A DNA stretch of 64,000 nt from Lumbricus rubellus (Eukaryota > Annelida > Clitellata > Crassiclitellata > Lumbricidae), in NCBI GenBank assembly GCA_945859605.1, contig OX243820.1:32526328-32590327 (forward strand), given 5' to 3'. Shown piece after piece: positions 12,310 through 22,544 of the stretch. Under the pieces are notes generated by a model. It did no database searches and had not been told where the DNA came from. It worked only from the letters and a program-made list of their open reading frames with translations. Each line of letters opens with the position of its first letter. The first letter of the stretch is position 1. The position numbers and the translations under genes were made by a program.

Positions 12310-12580
12310 GCAATGCCGTAGCTATGGGTTGGGGTTTGAACCACAGAACCAACCCCCTCCAATGAAATAATGTGAAAATAAAATGATGCATTTACTAGCA
12401 CGTGGTGTAAGAACTACAGTGTGTAATGTATTGGCCATCCAAAACCCGATATGAGAGCTCAGGACACTTCTGCAAACACATCAGTCAGTTGATTCGGTTG
12501 CTTGTGGACTTGCTCACGATCGAGTAAACATTCCCCTCTGAAATAAAATCCTGGCTACGTCTTTCCATGTCAGAATTAAA
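12310..12580. mobile_element. Decayed hAT-like MITE
   Basis: The left end CAATGCCGTAGCTATGG and the right end CCTGGCTACGTCTTT are imperfect inverted repeats, like the CAAGGCCGTAG ends of the intact element at 48127. An internal block (AATGAAATAATG, GCATTTACTAGCAC) is shared with that element. I could not find a clean 8-bp duplication. Confidence 0.45.
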
Positions 12581-12742
12581 TATTTGAGAAACAAAGTCAA
12601 CTTTGGAACGCTTATGATATCTACTCGAAATGGCTGTGTTAAAATATTGTGTTGGAACAAACATATTTATGGGAAATCCCGGTACATTTTAAGCCTAAAT
12701 TGAATGTTGTTGGCATTGTCTCTTGTGCATTGTGATTTCCAG

Positions 12743-12830
12743 CGAGCTGTGATATCCAGTCTCCACAAATATTCCTTTCCAACGAAACGAATTCTACTCA
12801 CATCCGACTCGAAGGACAGAACTTTCAAAG
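12743..12830 (+). CDS. Piccolo/Fife/RIM-like scaffold, exon 4 (start of PDZ strand A)
   Basis: An 88-nt exon between TTTCCAG| and AAAG|GTTATA. It is phase 0 at the start and leaves one base, exactly what exon 5 needs; without it exons 3 and 5 cannot join in frame. The product RAVISSLHKYSFPTKRILL, then SDSKDRTFKG, leads directly into the PDZ GFGI loop. The block K-R-I-L-L-x(4)-K-D-R resembles the segment that precedes the PDZ domain of Piccolo. The donor is non-consensus (GTTATA), so this exon may be regulated or mis-ended; the phase fit and the sequence argue for it. Confidence 0.7.
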
Positions 12831-13074
12831 GTTATAGCTATCTCTTTTTTAAAAAATCTAATAACATTTCTGCCGCAATGATCGCAATAAGAGCATTCGA
12901 AGATCTCATTATGCGAAGTATTCCTATGGCTCCTTTGGCAGTAGTCTCACTTTGCAAATGCATTGTTTGTTTATTGCACAAAAGAAGTAGGCCTATCACT
13001 GTCACATGCAGTCATGAATCAACAAGTAGGTCTACGACACTGTGCCACAGGTACCTTGAAGTTAATATAGTTAT

Positions 13075-13320
13075 CATAGGTGTACGGGAGCTTTCAGCAG
13101 TGGGGGGGGGGACAAAGATTTAACTTCTGCCCAAAAAATATATCCGGAATAAAATAATGACTTTGTGTGTTGAAATCTTGTGGTGGGAAATTTTTTCCAA
13201 GGCAAAGACGTTGCCGACCTTTTTTTAGTCATCCGGGGTTTGCTTGCCGGTAAAACCAGACTTGACCGAAATTTGGGGGACATCTGCCCCCCCCTTAGAC
13301 CCCCGCCTCGTACGCCTATG
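13075..13320. mobile_element. hAT-type MITE with 8-bp target duplication
   Basis: A 246-bp element with ends CATAGGTGTACGGG and CTCGTACGCCTATG, flanked by perfect ATAGTTAT copies at 13067-13074 and 13321-13328. Internally it has G/C runs and CCGACCTTTTTTTAGTCATC, a core shared with the elements at 48127 and 53961. It is non-coding and sits between exons 4 and 5. Confidence 0.85.
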
Positions 13321-13587
13321 ATAGTTATTAACCTTGGCCCAGTTTCTTTGATTACTACAGTGGTAAGAGTGATAATTAAGAAAGATGAACATTAGCCTAT
13401 AGTAGCCTATACCACTCAACACTTTCCATGTTACATTTCATTACTGTTCACAAAGTTTGGCTCCGACCAGGACTTATTCTAACCATGCATAAATCAGCGC
13501 TTTTGGGAGGAACACGCAAGGCATAAAATAAGTGCTTTGTAAGACTACTTTACATTTGTGTGCTAATCCTTCTCAATGCGTGTCCAG

Positions 13588-13710
13588 GTTTCGGAATAAA
13601 GATCCGCGGTGGTCAGGTACTTCCGTGGATGGGAGACGATGTGGGAGCCTACGTTGCCTACATCTATCCAGGCAGCAGTGCCGACCAACTACACGGTGAA
13701 TTGCAGGAAG
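13588..13710 (+). CDS. Piccolo/Fife/RIM-like scaffold, exon 5 (PDZ domain, first half)
   Basis: The exon follows GTGTCCAG| and ends GAAG|GTGAGC, phase 1 at both ends. It encodes GFGIKIRGGQVLPW, then GAYVAYIYPGSSAD, then the start of the LQEGDQVL block. GFGI is the carboxylate-binding loop and the GAYVAYIYPGSSA segment is the PDZ betaC strand and turn. The match is closest in my memory to the Piccolo PDZ (GLGIRIVGGK, GAYIAKILPGGSAE). PDZ domains of this family bind C-terminal peptides of vesicle-priming and membrane-trafficking partners. Confidence 0.9.
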
Positions 13711-14171
13711 GTGAGCGGAACTGCACTGTAATGCAGTGTAATTGTAACTAGGCGGTTATTTAGGCCTATTTTTAAAATGTGCTTAGTTTATGTCAATCAG
13801 CCATTTAATCAGCCGTTTATTTGACTTAGCCACAAAAGAAATCTCATGTAAACCTATAGAAATGAGACAGACACAAAAAGTTCGAGATCTAATCTGCAGA
13901 TATCGTCAACAGGACAACCCTTGAAAAGGATAAGAAAATCCGTTAGGAAGAGCTGTCGTTTTTCATTCATGTAGTTACATTTACATATTATCTTTCTGAT
14001 TTTATGTCTATATAGCCTACACCCAAGTGGTTGATAAGAATGCATTTATTTACTCGTGTACCTTTTTACTTACTTTGTGTACCGTGAATAGTACCATAGA
14101 CATAGACGTTTTATCTCTTTTCAATTCAACTGTATGCGAGTACAGTGACTATATTTTCTGTTCCATTTTAG

Positions 14172-14280
14172 GGGATCAGGTTCTGGAGATTAATGGTGAA
14201 CCTCTCGGTGGAAAAACTGAGTTGGAGTTGCGTCAGATTCTGGCGAGATGCAATTGTGAGATGGAGCTTGTCGTACGGCA
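14172..14280 (+). CDS. Piccolo/Fife/RIM-like scaffold, exon 6 (PDZ domain, second half)
   Basis: Acceptor CCATTTTAG| and donor CGGCA|GTAAGA. The carried G completes Gly, giving EGDQVLEINGEPLGGKTELE and then the alpha-B helix (LRQILARC) and last strand MELVVR. In the family the first alpha-B position sets ligand class; here it is Thr or Glu, close to Piccolo. The exon ends in phase 2. A (GAT)n/(GAC)n tract and then the antisense LTR element follow in the next intron. Confidence 0.9.
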
Positions 14281-14432
14281 GTAAGATCGCCTTCTAAACA
14301 CCTCAATTCAAATAACTTACTTCAGACAACGTTTTCATCGTTCACGATGACTTACGTAAACTTAATTTTCAGAGCTGACCTATAAAATGTCACGCCCAAC
14401 TGCCCAGCTCGCTGAAAAGTGATATAATAATG

Positions 14433-14464
14433 GTGATGATGATGATTATGATGAAGAAGAAGAA

Positions 14465-14553
<89 letters not shown>

Positions 14554-14580
14554 CGACGACGACGACGCAGATGGCGAAGA
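14433..14580 (+). repeat. (GAT)n(GAC)n trinucleotide tract
   Basis: Long GAT then GAC runs in intron 6, about 150 bp downstream of the second PDZ exon and just before the LTR element. Open frames across it on both strands are artefacts of the repeat. Confidence 0.95.
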
Positions 14581-14705
14581 TGATATGATGACAATTTATT
14601 TATTCAGATAATTTACGTAGCGCCTCTCAGACTTTAAAAAGCGTTCTCTTCTGTATCCTATTATAGCTGTTTAAAACGTAATTAAGTAGGCTACAGATTA
14701 ATTAT

Positions 14706-16021
14706 TGTTACGGACTAGGGCTGGGCAAAAGTTCACCAGGATCCGAGAACCAGCCCCAGTCGCTCGAGTGTCGTAGAATTGTCGTAGAATCGTCCGCTGG
14801 ATAAGACTTCAACTGTAGATTGAAGATTAGCCGACTAGGCTTGAGCGTATCAGTTCAGAAGCAACGGTGGTCCCCGCAGAACCAGCCGTCGACCGTCGTC
14901 GAAAGGTAAGGACAGACCGTCGTATCGGTCCCTGCAGCGCCAGCCGTGGATCGTCGTCGAAGGGCAGGGCAGACCGTCGTATCGGTCCCTGCAGCACCAG
15001 CCGTGGATCGTCGTCGAAGGGCAGGGCAGACCGTCGTATCGGTCCCTGCAGCACCAGCCGTGGGTCGTCGTCGAAGGGCAGGGCAGACCGTCGTCCCGGT
15101 CCCTGCAGCACCAGCCGTGGGTCGTCGTCGAAGGGCAGGGCAGACCGTCGTCCCGGTCCCTGCAGCACCAGCCGTGGGTCGTCGTCGAAGGGCAGGGCAG
15201 ACCGTCGTCCCGGTCCCTGCAGCACCGGCCGTTGATCGTCGTCAGAGGGCAGGGCAGACCGAGGTATCGGCCCCTGCAGCACCAGCCGGGGATCGTCGTC
15301 GAAGGGCAGGGCAGACCGAGGTATCGGCCCCTGCAGCACCAGCCGTGGATCGTCGTCGAAGGGCAGGGCAGACCGAGGTATCGGTCCCTGCAGCACCAGC
15401 CGTGGATCGTCGTCGTAGGAGCAGCTTCGTCCGTCAGCTAGGTTACGGTAGTCAGAAACCGTAACCCCAGTCACGTGGAGGAGCACCTGAAGAAGCCGAA
15501 GTTCGAGCTCGAGGCACAGATTCAGGATTTTACCTCTCTCCACAACAGTGTCACTCAACAAACGTTTTACCGCTCGTCAAGTCAGATCATCAGCCAGCTA
15601 CTACGCGTTTTACGGCGTTCTTCACCAGGCCATTCGTCTGTGTCGCAACCGTGACACGAGCTTTCTTATATACGCAACAGCATAGGCCGAAATAGTTTTG
15701 GCCTAACAGGCCGAAATAGTTTAAGCCTATATATAGTGGGCGGAGCCAATATAGTTTACGCCTAGCAGCCCAAAACAGTTTAAGCCTAAGGGGCGGAGCA
15801 ACACAGTTTACGCCTAGCAGCCCAAAACAGTTTAAGCCTAAGGGGCGGAGCAACAACAGTTTACGCTAGCAGCCCAAAACAGTTTAAGCCTAAGGGGCGG
15901 AGCAACAACAGTTTACGCTAGCAGGCCAAAACAGTTTAAGCCTAGTGGTAGACAGCGGGCAGCAGCGTTACGTCATCTAGCCAAGCGCTCCAGCTGCAAC
16001 AGCTGGGCCAAAACTCTAACA
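14706..16021 (-). repeat. 3' LTR of the gypsy-type element
   Basis: 1316 bp, with nine 57-bp units (about 14945-15415). It has an extra ATATAT near 15728 relative to the other LTR. The purine-rich tract next to it on the element strand (GGTCAGGGGGGG, 16022-16033) is the expected polypurine tract. Confidence 0.9.
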
Positions 16022-17269
16022 CCCCCCCTGACCTAATTTCCGAGGCCCCCTCGGAGCCACGCACTACAAGAATACGGAAACGGGCAATATTGGGCGGTGG
16101 AAAAATTTTTTTGTTGGCTCCAATGCCCACGTCGCTAATAGATAAACCCTAGCCATCGAAGCATTAATATAGCGCACAGAAATGGACTTGGTAACAGTCG
16201 CCATTGCTGTCTAGTACATTACTAAAAATATTACGACAGTATCATAGACAACGCTAGGCACTGAGCAACGCGTGCATAACAGACATCAGGTCAAACGAGC
16301 CACGAGACCCAACGTGCACATTAACGAATCATTAAACGATAGCGTAGAAAAATTCAGACGTAGCATGATGCATCAAAATAAAACAGAAAAATACCCCATT
16401 TGGTGTCGTCGTAACTCCGGACAATTAAGTCCCGGTCATTGTGCCACAAAGTGGTCCACAAGGAGCTTCTTTTTTTTTTTTTGATTGGGTGCGGAGTGCC
16501 TGTTTGGGCACAACCCCTCGGTTTTTTTTGTTTGTTTGTTTGTTTGGGGTTTTTTTGGTTTTTTTTTAAACATTGACATATTAATAAAATTAACACTTAA
16601 CTAAGGGCCACGGGGTTTTAGACCCGTTCACAAGTCATTGGACAAAACATATCATTATGGGGTAGCCTTACACAAAAGTGTCCATTACATCAAATCAAAA
16701 CACTAGACCTACGTTTACACAGAATGCTAGCAAAACTAGCCAAGATTAACATATAACGATTAACTAAAGATTAAAAACGAATAGGCCTACGCCCAGTAAA
16801 ACAGCACAATCTCAGTCTAAAGACAGAATGCTTCGTTTTTACAAGAAAATGCTTCTTCTTCAATAGAAATTTTCCTCGAAAATTTCAAAGCTGCTTCTTT
16901 TTCACTAAAATAATGCTTTTCACAATAAAGAGAAAATGCGTCTTTTCCCCATAACAATTTGCTTCCTTTTTGCACTAGAAGCGCTAATAAAAACGGTGCT
17001 TTTCACAAAGAAAAATGTTTGTTCTTCACAAAATAATACTTTCCCCAAAGAAAATGCATAACAATTTGCCTCGTTAATTGAAATGAAAAATCCCTCTTTT
17101 TGGCGATAAAAAGAACTGCTTTTAACCCAAAATTTATTCCGTTCTACAACAAAAAGAATTTGCTTTCTATCACCACTCTTTATCAAAGCCCTTCTTCCTA
17201 GGCACGGAATGTCCGCAGCGACCGAGGTCGCTGTCATCGTGCACTAGGGAACTACACCCTCAGAATTTC
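16022..17269. other. 3' untranslated part of the LTR element
   Basis: A non-coding region between the 3' LTR and the minisatellite. It contains T runs near 16468-16570 and AT-rich, loosely repeated segments with AATGCTTCTT/AAAATGC motifs at 16840-17170. No open frame is supported. Confidence 0.6.
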
Positions 17270-17790
17270 TGCGTCTGCGTCTGTAGATGAGAGCGCCGAC
17301 GAAGATGCGAGCGCCAATGGGACCAACTCGTGCGCCGACGTGGAAGCATGCACCGATGAAGACATGTGCGCCGTCGTGGACATGAGCGCCATCGAAGAGG
17401 CGAGCGCCAACGAGACCCACTCGTGCGCCGACGTGGAGGCCTGCGCCGTCGAGGAAACGCGAGCGCCGACGAAGATGAAGACCCGTGCGCCGTCGAAGAA
17501 CCAAACGCCGTTGAGACAAGTGCGCCGACGAAGATGAAGACCCGTGCGCCGTCGAAGAACCAAACGCCGTTGAGACAAGTGCGCCGAGGAAGATGAAGAC
17601 CCGTGCGCCGTCGTTGAACCAAACGACGTTGAGACAAGTGCGCCGACGTAGATGATGCGCGCGCAGGCATGGAACCTGCACGCCGAAGATGCGAGCGCCA
17701 ACGAGACCAACTCGTGCGCCGTCGAAGAAGCGAGCGTCGTCACAGAGGCAAGCGCGAACGAGACAAACTCGTGCGCCGCCGCTGCCTCGC
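17270..17790. repeat. GC-rich minisatellite in the LTR element
   Basis: Units built on GCGCCGACGAAGATG and GTGCGCCGTCGAAGA, including three 59-bp copies starting near 17463, 17522 and 17581. Ala/Arg-rich open frames on both strands are repeat artefacts. Confidence 0.8.
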
Positions 17791-17793
17791 CGC

Positions 17794-19785
17794 CTACTGG
17801 AATCCAGCGGGCCGGCGAACGGTCCGACGAGGACGGTTTAGACCCGCCGCTGCTCCGTCGAAGTCTTCATCGTCCGAATCTTTTTTCGACGTTTCTTTTT
17901 CGCGCATTCCGTCTCTCGGTGCGGAAGTCCTGATCATTGGCCGATCGGTCGTCGCGTCGTCGTTAACGGTGCCCTGTTGATTCTCCGAAGATTCTGTCTT
18001 GGTAGTCTTCTCTTTCCAGCAGTGTCGGGGCCGACGGCTCGTAGAAACTGTGGCATCGCTCGCTGCTTCAGCGGGAGGTCTGTTATTCACTCCTGCTGCC
18101 TCCTCGAATCCTCCCGACCGTTCAACCACATGGACCAGAAAGGTGGGCATCTCTCGATCCGATCCGTCAGAATCCGGTCGGAATCCTCCGGGGTCAAAGG
18201 GCACAAATCCACAGCCCAAAAACCATTCACAGATAGCGAAACCGATACTGTCGACATGAACAAGACTAATCGTTCCCAGGAGACATCCACAATACAGAAT
18301 CAACACACGTGTAGACAGACCGATCTCGTTCTCATGACAACAACACAAATCAATTGGGCAGAAAAACACAGCGTAAGAGTAGACCCACAGACAGGCAACA
18401 AGTCCTGAAAAAAGATTAGAATCCTTCCGCGTCAGACGAGACCTAATCAATTTGTCGTCTTCAATACAAAACTGCAAAGGCTTCTCTGCCTCTTCGCCGA
18501 CCAACACATTTGCAGAACATCCACCGACAGCATGTTCAACAACACCGGTGGTCAACATCTGGTCTAGTTGTGCGTCAATAGCAGCCTGGTACGGGAGCGG
18601 TTGTCTACGCAAGGACTGTCTTACGGGACGAGAGTCCCCTGTATCGATTCTATGCTGAGAAATCATAGTCCTTCCCAAGTCATGATCAGTAGTCGAGAAA
18701 ATGCCTTCGTTTTCGACCAACAACTCCTTCAGTCGTTCCTTCACATCCGCAGGGACATCCTCAGAGATATCGTCCACCAGCTTTCCGATCAAAGGGTCGT
18801 CGTCAGTAGCAACCGTCTGTCTCTCGTTGTCGTCTCTCACTTCGACCTCTACGGGGTGCAAGTCGCCTAACATTTGGTCGGTCGCTAACAGGGCAAGTTG
18901 TTCGTTTAAATTCACCACACGAATGCAAGCAACATCAGCATCATCATCCAACACAACTCGGGCTACATGCACACCGGGCTGGATCTCCTTGGATTCAGTC
19001 ATCCAGGCCTGAGCGGAGGTGGTGAAATCGCGATACTGGGTTTTACAAGGGATATCACATTGCGAGCGAGGAAGAACAGTAGTCTGCTCGGCAACCATTA
19101 CCCTGCGACACCAAAGCGAGCCATTGCCCCTAACCAAAGGAATGCGGCGTCGACCAATAAAAAGTGCGCCTGGTCCAAAACCCAAACGACAACGATGCTG
19201 TCTTAACCAGTCCATGCCAAGCATTGGTTCACCAATTTGATCGGAAACAAGAAAACTAGTGCCAATGGAAAATCCTCTGGAAATCCCTATTGGAACATCA
19301 ATCTGGCCCAAAACTCTAATCTGCGTTCCATTAGCAGCCAAAAGAATGCGAGCGCTGGGCTGGAGCGTCAAACCATCAACATCAGCAGAGGGAACAAGGC
19401 TTACTTCCGACCCAGTGTCCACTAGGCAATTTCTTTGCTGTCCGTTGATCGTTCCGCGGATGTAGATCGCGTTGTTCGTCACACCCGAAGCTCTGACTCT
19501 CGTTGTGTGGTTCGTGACGGTGTTTCCGTCCAGTTCCGACATCGGCGGATCCCATGTGCGTGTGTCGTCACGGCGGTTGGAGAACTGCTGGCGCTGGCGA
19601 CATCGGCGAGCCACGTGGCCCACCTGTCCACAGTTGAAGCAGGTTATCCCGCGTCCGGGACCACCTGAGGCGTTCCCTTGCGGCGGCGGGGGATGAGTAC
19701 GGACGGTAGCTCGAAGCTCGTCCGATGCAAGCCTCGGAGTTCGTCCAGCTGTCGGCAGATCCTTCCTTCCATCTCTTGTTGCCAC
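17794..19785 (-). CDS. Pro-Pol remnant: zinc knuckle, aspartic protease, truncated RT, hydrophobic tail
   Basis: This frame overlaps Gag by 142 nt and lies in the -1 frame relative to it. The listed left end is a codon position, not a proven start. Parts in order: CFNCGQVGHVARRC zinc knuckle (about residue 50); LVDTGSEVSLVP protease active site (about 120); MLGMDWL; then the RT N-terminal segment up to FCIEDDKLI (near 18440). There the RT stops: no YxDD, RNase H or integrase follows. The frame continues through Cys-rich hydrophobic segments that could be membrane helices, then a basic end RRTVRRPAGFQ as in gypsy Pol C-termini. An internal deletion has kept the frame open. Confidence 0.8.
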   Translation of the reverse strand: MATRDGRKDLPTAGRTPRLASDELRATVRTHPPPPQGNASGGPGRGITCFNCGQVGHVARRCRQRQQFSNRRDDTRTWDPPMSELDGNTVTNHTTRVRASGVTNNAIYIRGTINGQQRNCLVDTGSEVSLVPSADVDGLTLQPSARILLAANGTQIRVLGQIDVPIGISRGFSIGTSFLVSDQIGEPMLGMDWLRQHRCRLGFGPGALFIGRRRIPLVRGNGSLWCRRVMVAEQTTVLPRSQCDIPCKTQYRDFTTSAQAWMTESKEIQPGVHVARVVLDDDADVACIRVVNLNEQLALLATDQMLGDLHPVEVEVRDDNERQTVATDDDPLIGKLVDDISEDVPADVKERLKELLVENEGIFSTTDHDLGRTMISQHRIDTGDSRPVRQSLRRQPLPYQAAIDAQLDQMLTTGVVEHAVGGCSANVLVGEEAEKPLQFCIEDDKLIRSRLTRKDSNLFSGLVACLWVYSYAVFFCPIDLCCCHENEIGLSTRVLILYCGCLLGTISLVHVDSIGFAICEWFLGCGFVPFDPGGFRPDSDGSDREMPTFLVHVVERSGGFEEAAGVNNRPPAEAASDATVSTSRRPRHCWKEKTTKTESSENQQGTVNDDATTDRPMIRTSAPRDGMREKETSKKDSDDEDFDGAAAGLNRPRRTVRRPAGFQ

Positions 19786-20645
19786 TTACGCTGCGAAGCG
19801 AAGAAGCCGTCCAATTGAGACTGGAACTGTCCACCGGCGTCACCATCTTGCGTCCCTCTCACTCGGTTGGCCGGCCGTTGTCGGTCCTCCAAGTCCGACG
19901 TCTGTCGATACGCGGACAGGCGTAGGGCCGTTCGATACGCCTCGTCGATGGTCTTCGGTTCGCGTTCTCTCACCTTGAGAGACAGCTCCCGGTCGCGGAT
20001 TGCTTCCAGGAAGGCGTCTTTCGCGAGAATCTCCGTCGTTTCGTTGGACGGAACAGGGTAGGCGAGGACGACGAGTCTCCGGATGTCGTGCAGCAAATCG
20101 CCGAGCGTTTCGTCCGTTCTCTGCCGACGATAGTAGAGCTGCGCTCGGAAGGTCTCAGCCTGACCCTCCGACCCATACCGCTGGCGTAGTCTCTCGACGA
20201 GCTGCTCATACGTGACTTCGGTGCTGGCTCCAAAGTCCCACAGCAGCTGCGTTGCCGCCTTGTCCAAGGAGCAACGGAGGAAGTCGACTTTATCGGCTGC
20301 AGTCCATCGGTTGTGCCTTGCGCACACGTCGAATTGCGCCAGGAACGATTCGAGAGATCCAGTCCCGTCGAATTTTCCGGGCTTCATGGGATTCTTCTTC
20401 TCGCTGGCTGAACGACTGACCTTTTCCATGGCTTCCGATTCCAATTTTCCGACGTCCATTTCCGGCACCAAGAAGTTCCGGCGGTCCTTCTTCGGTAGGT
20501 CTTCGAAGTCGATTTTCTCCCGAAATCGGCTGGACTCGACCTCGTAGTCGACCAGGAGGTCCTTTCTTCGTCCGGCGGCGGGTGACGAGGTCGTTGGGAA
20601 ACCAGCAGCATTTCCGTCCATGTCATCGAACGCGGAATTCCACAT
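19644..20645 (-). CDS. Gag of the gypsy-type retrotransposon
   Basis: The first in-frame ATG is at 20645 (MWNSAFDDMDG); the frame is open slightly further upstream only from a GTG. About 333 residues. The central part has the retrotransposon Gag capsid pattern: FLAQFDVCARHNRW, AATQLLWDFG, YEQLVERLRQRYG, ETLGDLLHDIRRLV. The C-terminus leads to the region where the zinc knuckle lies in another frame. Gag builds the retrotransposon particle. Confidence 0.85.
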   Translation of the reverse strand: MWNSAFDDMDGNAAGFPTTSSPAAGRRKDLLVDYEVESSRFREKIDFEDLPKKDRRNFLVPEMDVGKLESEAMEKVSRSASEKKNPMKPGKFDGTGSLESFLAQFDVCARHNRWTAADKVDFLRCSLDKAATQLLWDFGASTEVTYEQLVERLRQRYGSEGQAETFRAQLYYRRQRTDETLGDLLHDIRRLVVLAYPVPSNETTEILAKDAFLEAIRDRELSLKVREREPKTIDEAYRTALRLSAYRQTSDLEDRQRPANRVRGTQDGDAGGQFQSQLDGFFASQRKWQQEMEGRICRQLDELRGLHRTSFELPSVLIPRRRKGTPQVVPDAG

Positions 20646-20681
20646 TGTTGCAGTTTCACGAGTTGTCGTTCTTTTCAAACA

Positions 20682-20699
20682 CCCCACTCGATGGTACCA
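20682..20699 (-). promoter_or_regulatory. Candidate primer binding site of the LTR element
   Basis: Three bases inside the 5' LTR, the element strand reads TGGTACCATCGAGTGGGG, starting with the TGG that pairs with tRNA CCA ends. I cannot assign the tRNA. Confidence 0.5.
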
Positions 20700-20702
20700 G
20701 TT

Positions 20703-22069
20703 TGTTACGGACTAGGGCTGGGCAAAAGTTCACCAGGATCCGAGAACCAGCCCCAGTCGCTCGGGTGTCGTAGAATTGTCGTAGAATCGTCCGCTGGATA
20801 AGACTTCAACTGTAGATTGAAGATTAGCCGACTAGGCTTGAGCGTATCAGTTCAGAAGCAACGGTGGTCCCCGCAGAACCAGCCGTCGACCGTCGTCGAA
20901 AGGTAAGGACAGACCGTCGTATCGGTCCCTGCAGCGCCAGCCGTGGATCGTCGTCGAAGGGCAGGGCAGACCGTCGTATCGGTCCCTGCAGCACCAGCCG
21001 TGGATCGTCGTCGAAGGGCAGGGCAGACCGTCGTATCGGTCCCTGCAGCACCAGCCGTGGATCGTCGTCGAAGGGCAGAGCAGACCGTCGTCCCGGTCCC
21101 TGCAGCACCAGCCGTGGGTCGTCGTCGAAGGGCAGGGCAGACCGTCGTCCCGGTCCCTGCAGCACCAGCCGTGGGTCGTCGTCGAAGGGCAGAGCAGACC
21201 GTCGTCCCGGTCCCTGCAGCACCAGCCGTGGGTCGTCGTCGAAGGGCAGGGCAGACCGTCGTCCCGGTCCCTGCAGCACCGGCCGTTGATCGTCGTCAGA
21301 GAGCAGGGCAGACCGAGGTATCGGCCCCTGCAGCACCAGCCGTGGATCGTCGTCGAAGGGCAGGGCAGACCGAGGTATCGGCCCCTGCAGCACCAGCCGT
21401 GGATCGTCGTCGAAGGGCAGGGCAGACCGAGGTATCGGTCCCTGCAGCACCAGCCGTGGATCGTCGTCGTAGGAGCAGCTTCGTCCGTCAGCTAGGTTAC
21501 GGTAGTCAGAAACCGTAACCCCAGTCACGTGGAGGAGCACCTGAAGAAGCCGAAGTTCGAGCTCGAGGCACAGATTCAGGATTTTACCTCTCTCCACAAC
21601 AGTGTCACTCAACAAACGTTTTACCGCTCGTCAAGTCAGATCATCAGCCAGCTACTACGCGTTTTACGGCGTTCTTCACCAGGCCATTCGTCTGTGTCGC
21701 AACCGTGACACGAGCTTTCTTATATACGCAACAGCATAGGCCGAAATAGTTTTGGCCTAACAGGCCGAAATAGTTTAAGCCTAGTGGGCGGAGCCAATAT
21801 AGTTTACGCCTAGCAGCCCAAAACAGTTTAAGCCTAAGGGGCGGAGCAACACAGTTTACGCCTAGCAGCCCAAAACAGTTTAAGCCTAAGGGGCGGAGCA
21901 ACAACAGTTTACGCTAGCAGCCCAAAACAGTTTAAGCCTAAGGGGCGGAGCAACAACAGTTTACGCTAGCAGGCCAAAACAGTTTAAGCCTAGTGGTAGA
22001 CAGCGGGCAGCAGCGTTACGTCATCTAGCCAAGCGCACCAGCTGCAACAGCTGGGCCAAAACTCTAACA
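20703..22069 (-). repeat. 5' LTR of the gypsy-type element
   Basis: 1367 bp. It contains ten units of a 57-bp minisatellite (about 20942-21470; GGATCGTCGTCGAAGGGCAG type) and several 40-60-bp repeats with AGTTTAAGCCTA. On the element strand a TATA-like GTATATAAG lies at 21718-21727. It differs from the other LTR mainly by one extra 57-bp unit and a missing 6 bp. Confidence 0.9.
21718..21727 (-). promoter_or_regulatory. Candidate TATA box of the 5' LTR
   Basis: On the minus strand this reads GTATATAAG, upstream of the internal region and in the correct orientation for element transcription. The same motif is in the other LTR. It is called on sequence only. Confidence 0.4.
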
Positions 22070-22457
22070 TTATCATCAGTACAAAACAGTGCAAAAACAT
22101 GATCCTCTGGATGGCTCACGCACACCCGTAGAGCCTAACCAGCAGATTTCCATCAATAGATGACAGCACATCGTGTTGAGTTCCCGGAATGCTTCCAGTT
22201 TCGCTTTTCTGCTCCATTATTTTAGATTCATATCGAAGACCAATCATTCCAGTTTCAAGTGATGCGTTAAATCAACTGCCACTTTCTGTTTGAACAGCTG
22301 ACAGAATATGCGAAAAAAACAATTAGGTTCCGTTGATATAGGCCTATTATAGCTGTATTAATATCGTATGATATAGATATATATATATATATATATATGT
22401 AGCAGTATTAGTATACTAGTGTATATAGATATATTTATATATAGCAGTATCAGTATA

Positions 22458-22479
22458 TCTATATTAATAAAGAGAGGAT

Positions 22480-22544
<65 letters not shown>

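Larger units (their letters stand above)
14706..22069 (-). mobile_element. Ty3/gypsy-type LTR retrotransposon, internally deleted, antisense in intron 6
   Basis: A 7.4-kb element with two near-identical LTRs (TGTTA at one end, TAACA at the other). A 4-bp TTAT duplication flanks it, or 5-bp ATTAT if the final A is not counted as LTR. Coding strand is minus: Gag, then zinc knuckle, aspartic protease and only the first part of reverse transcriptase. RNase H and integrase are absent. LTR differences are few apart from one repeat unit and a 6-bp indel, so the insertion looks recent. It is antisense to the host gene. Confidence 0.92.

Noticed and set aside
14827..15561. Long open frames on both strands in the LTRs (also 20824-21615)
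   Set aside because: They follow the 57-bp minisatellite, whose length is a multiple of three, so every frame repeats; no protein family is recognisable.
17244..17743. Ala/Ser- and Arg-rich frames within the LTR element
   Set aside because: Produced by GC-rich minisatellite units on both strands.
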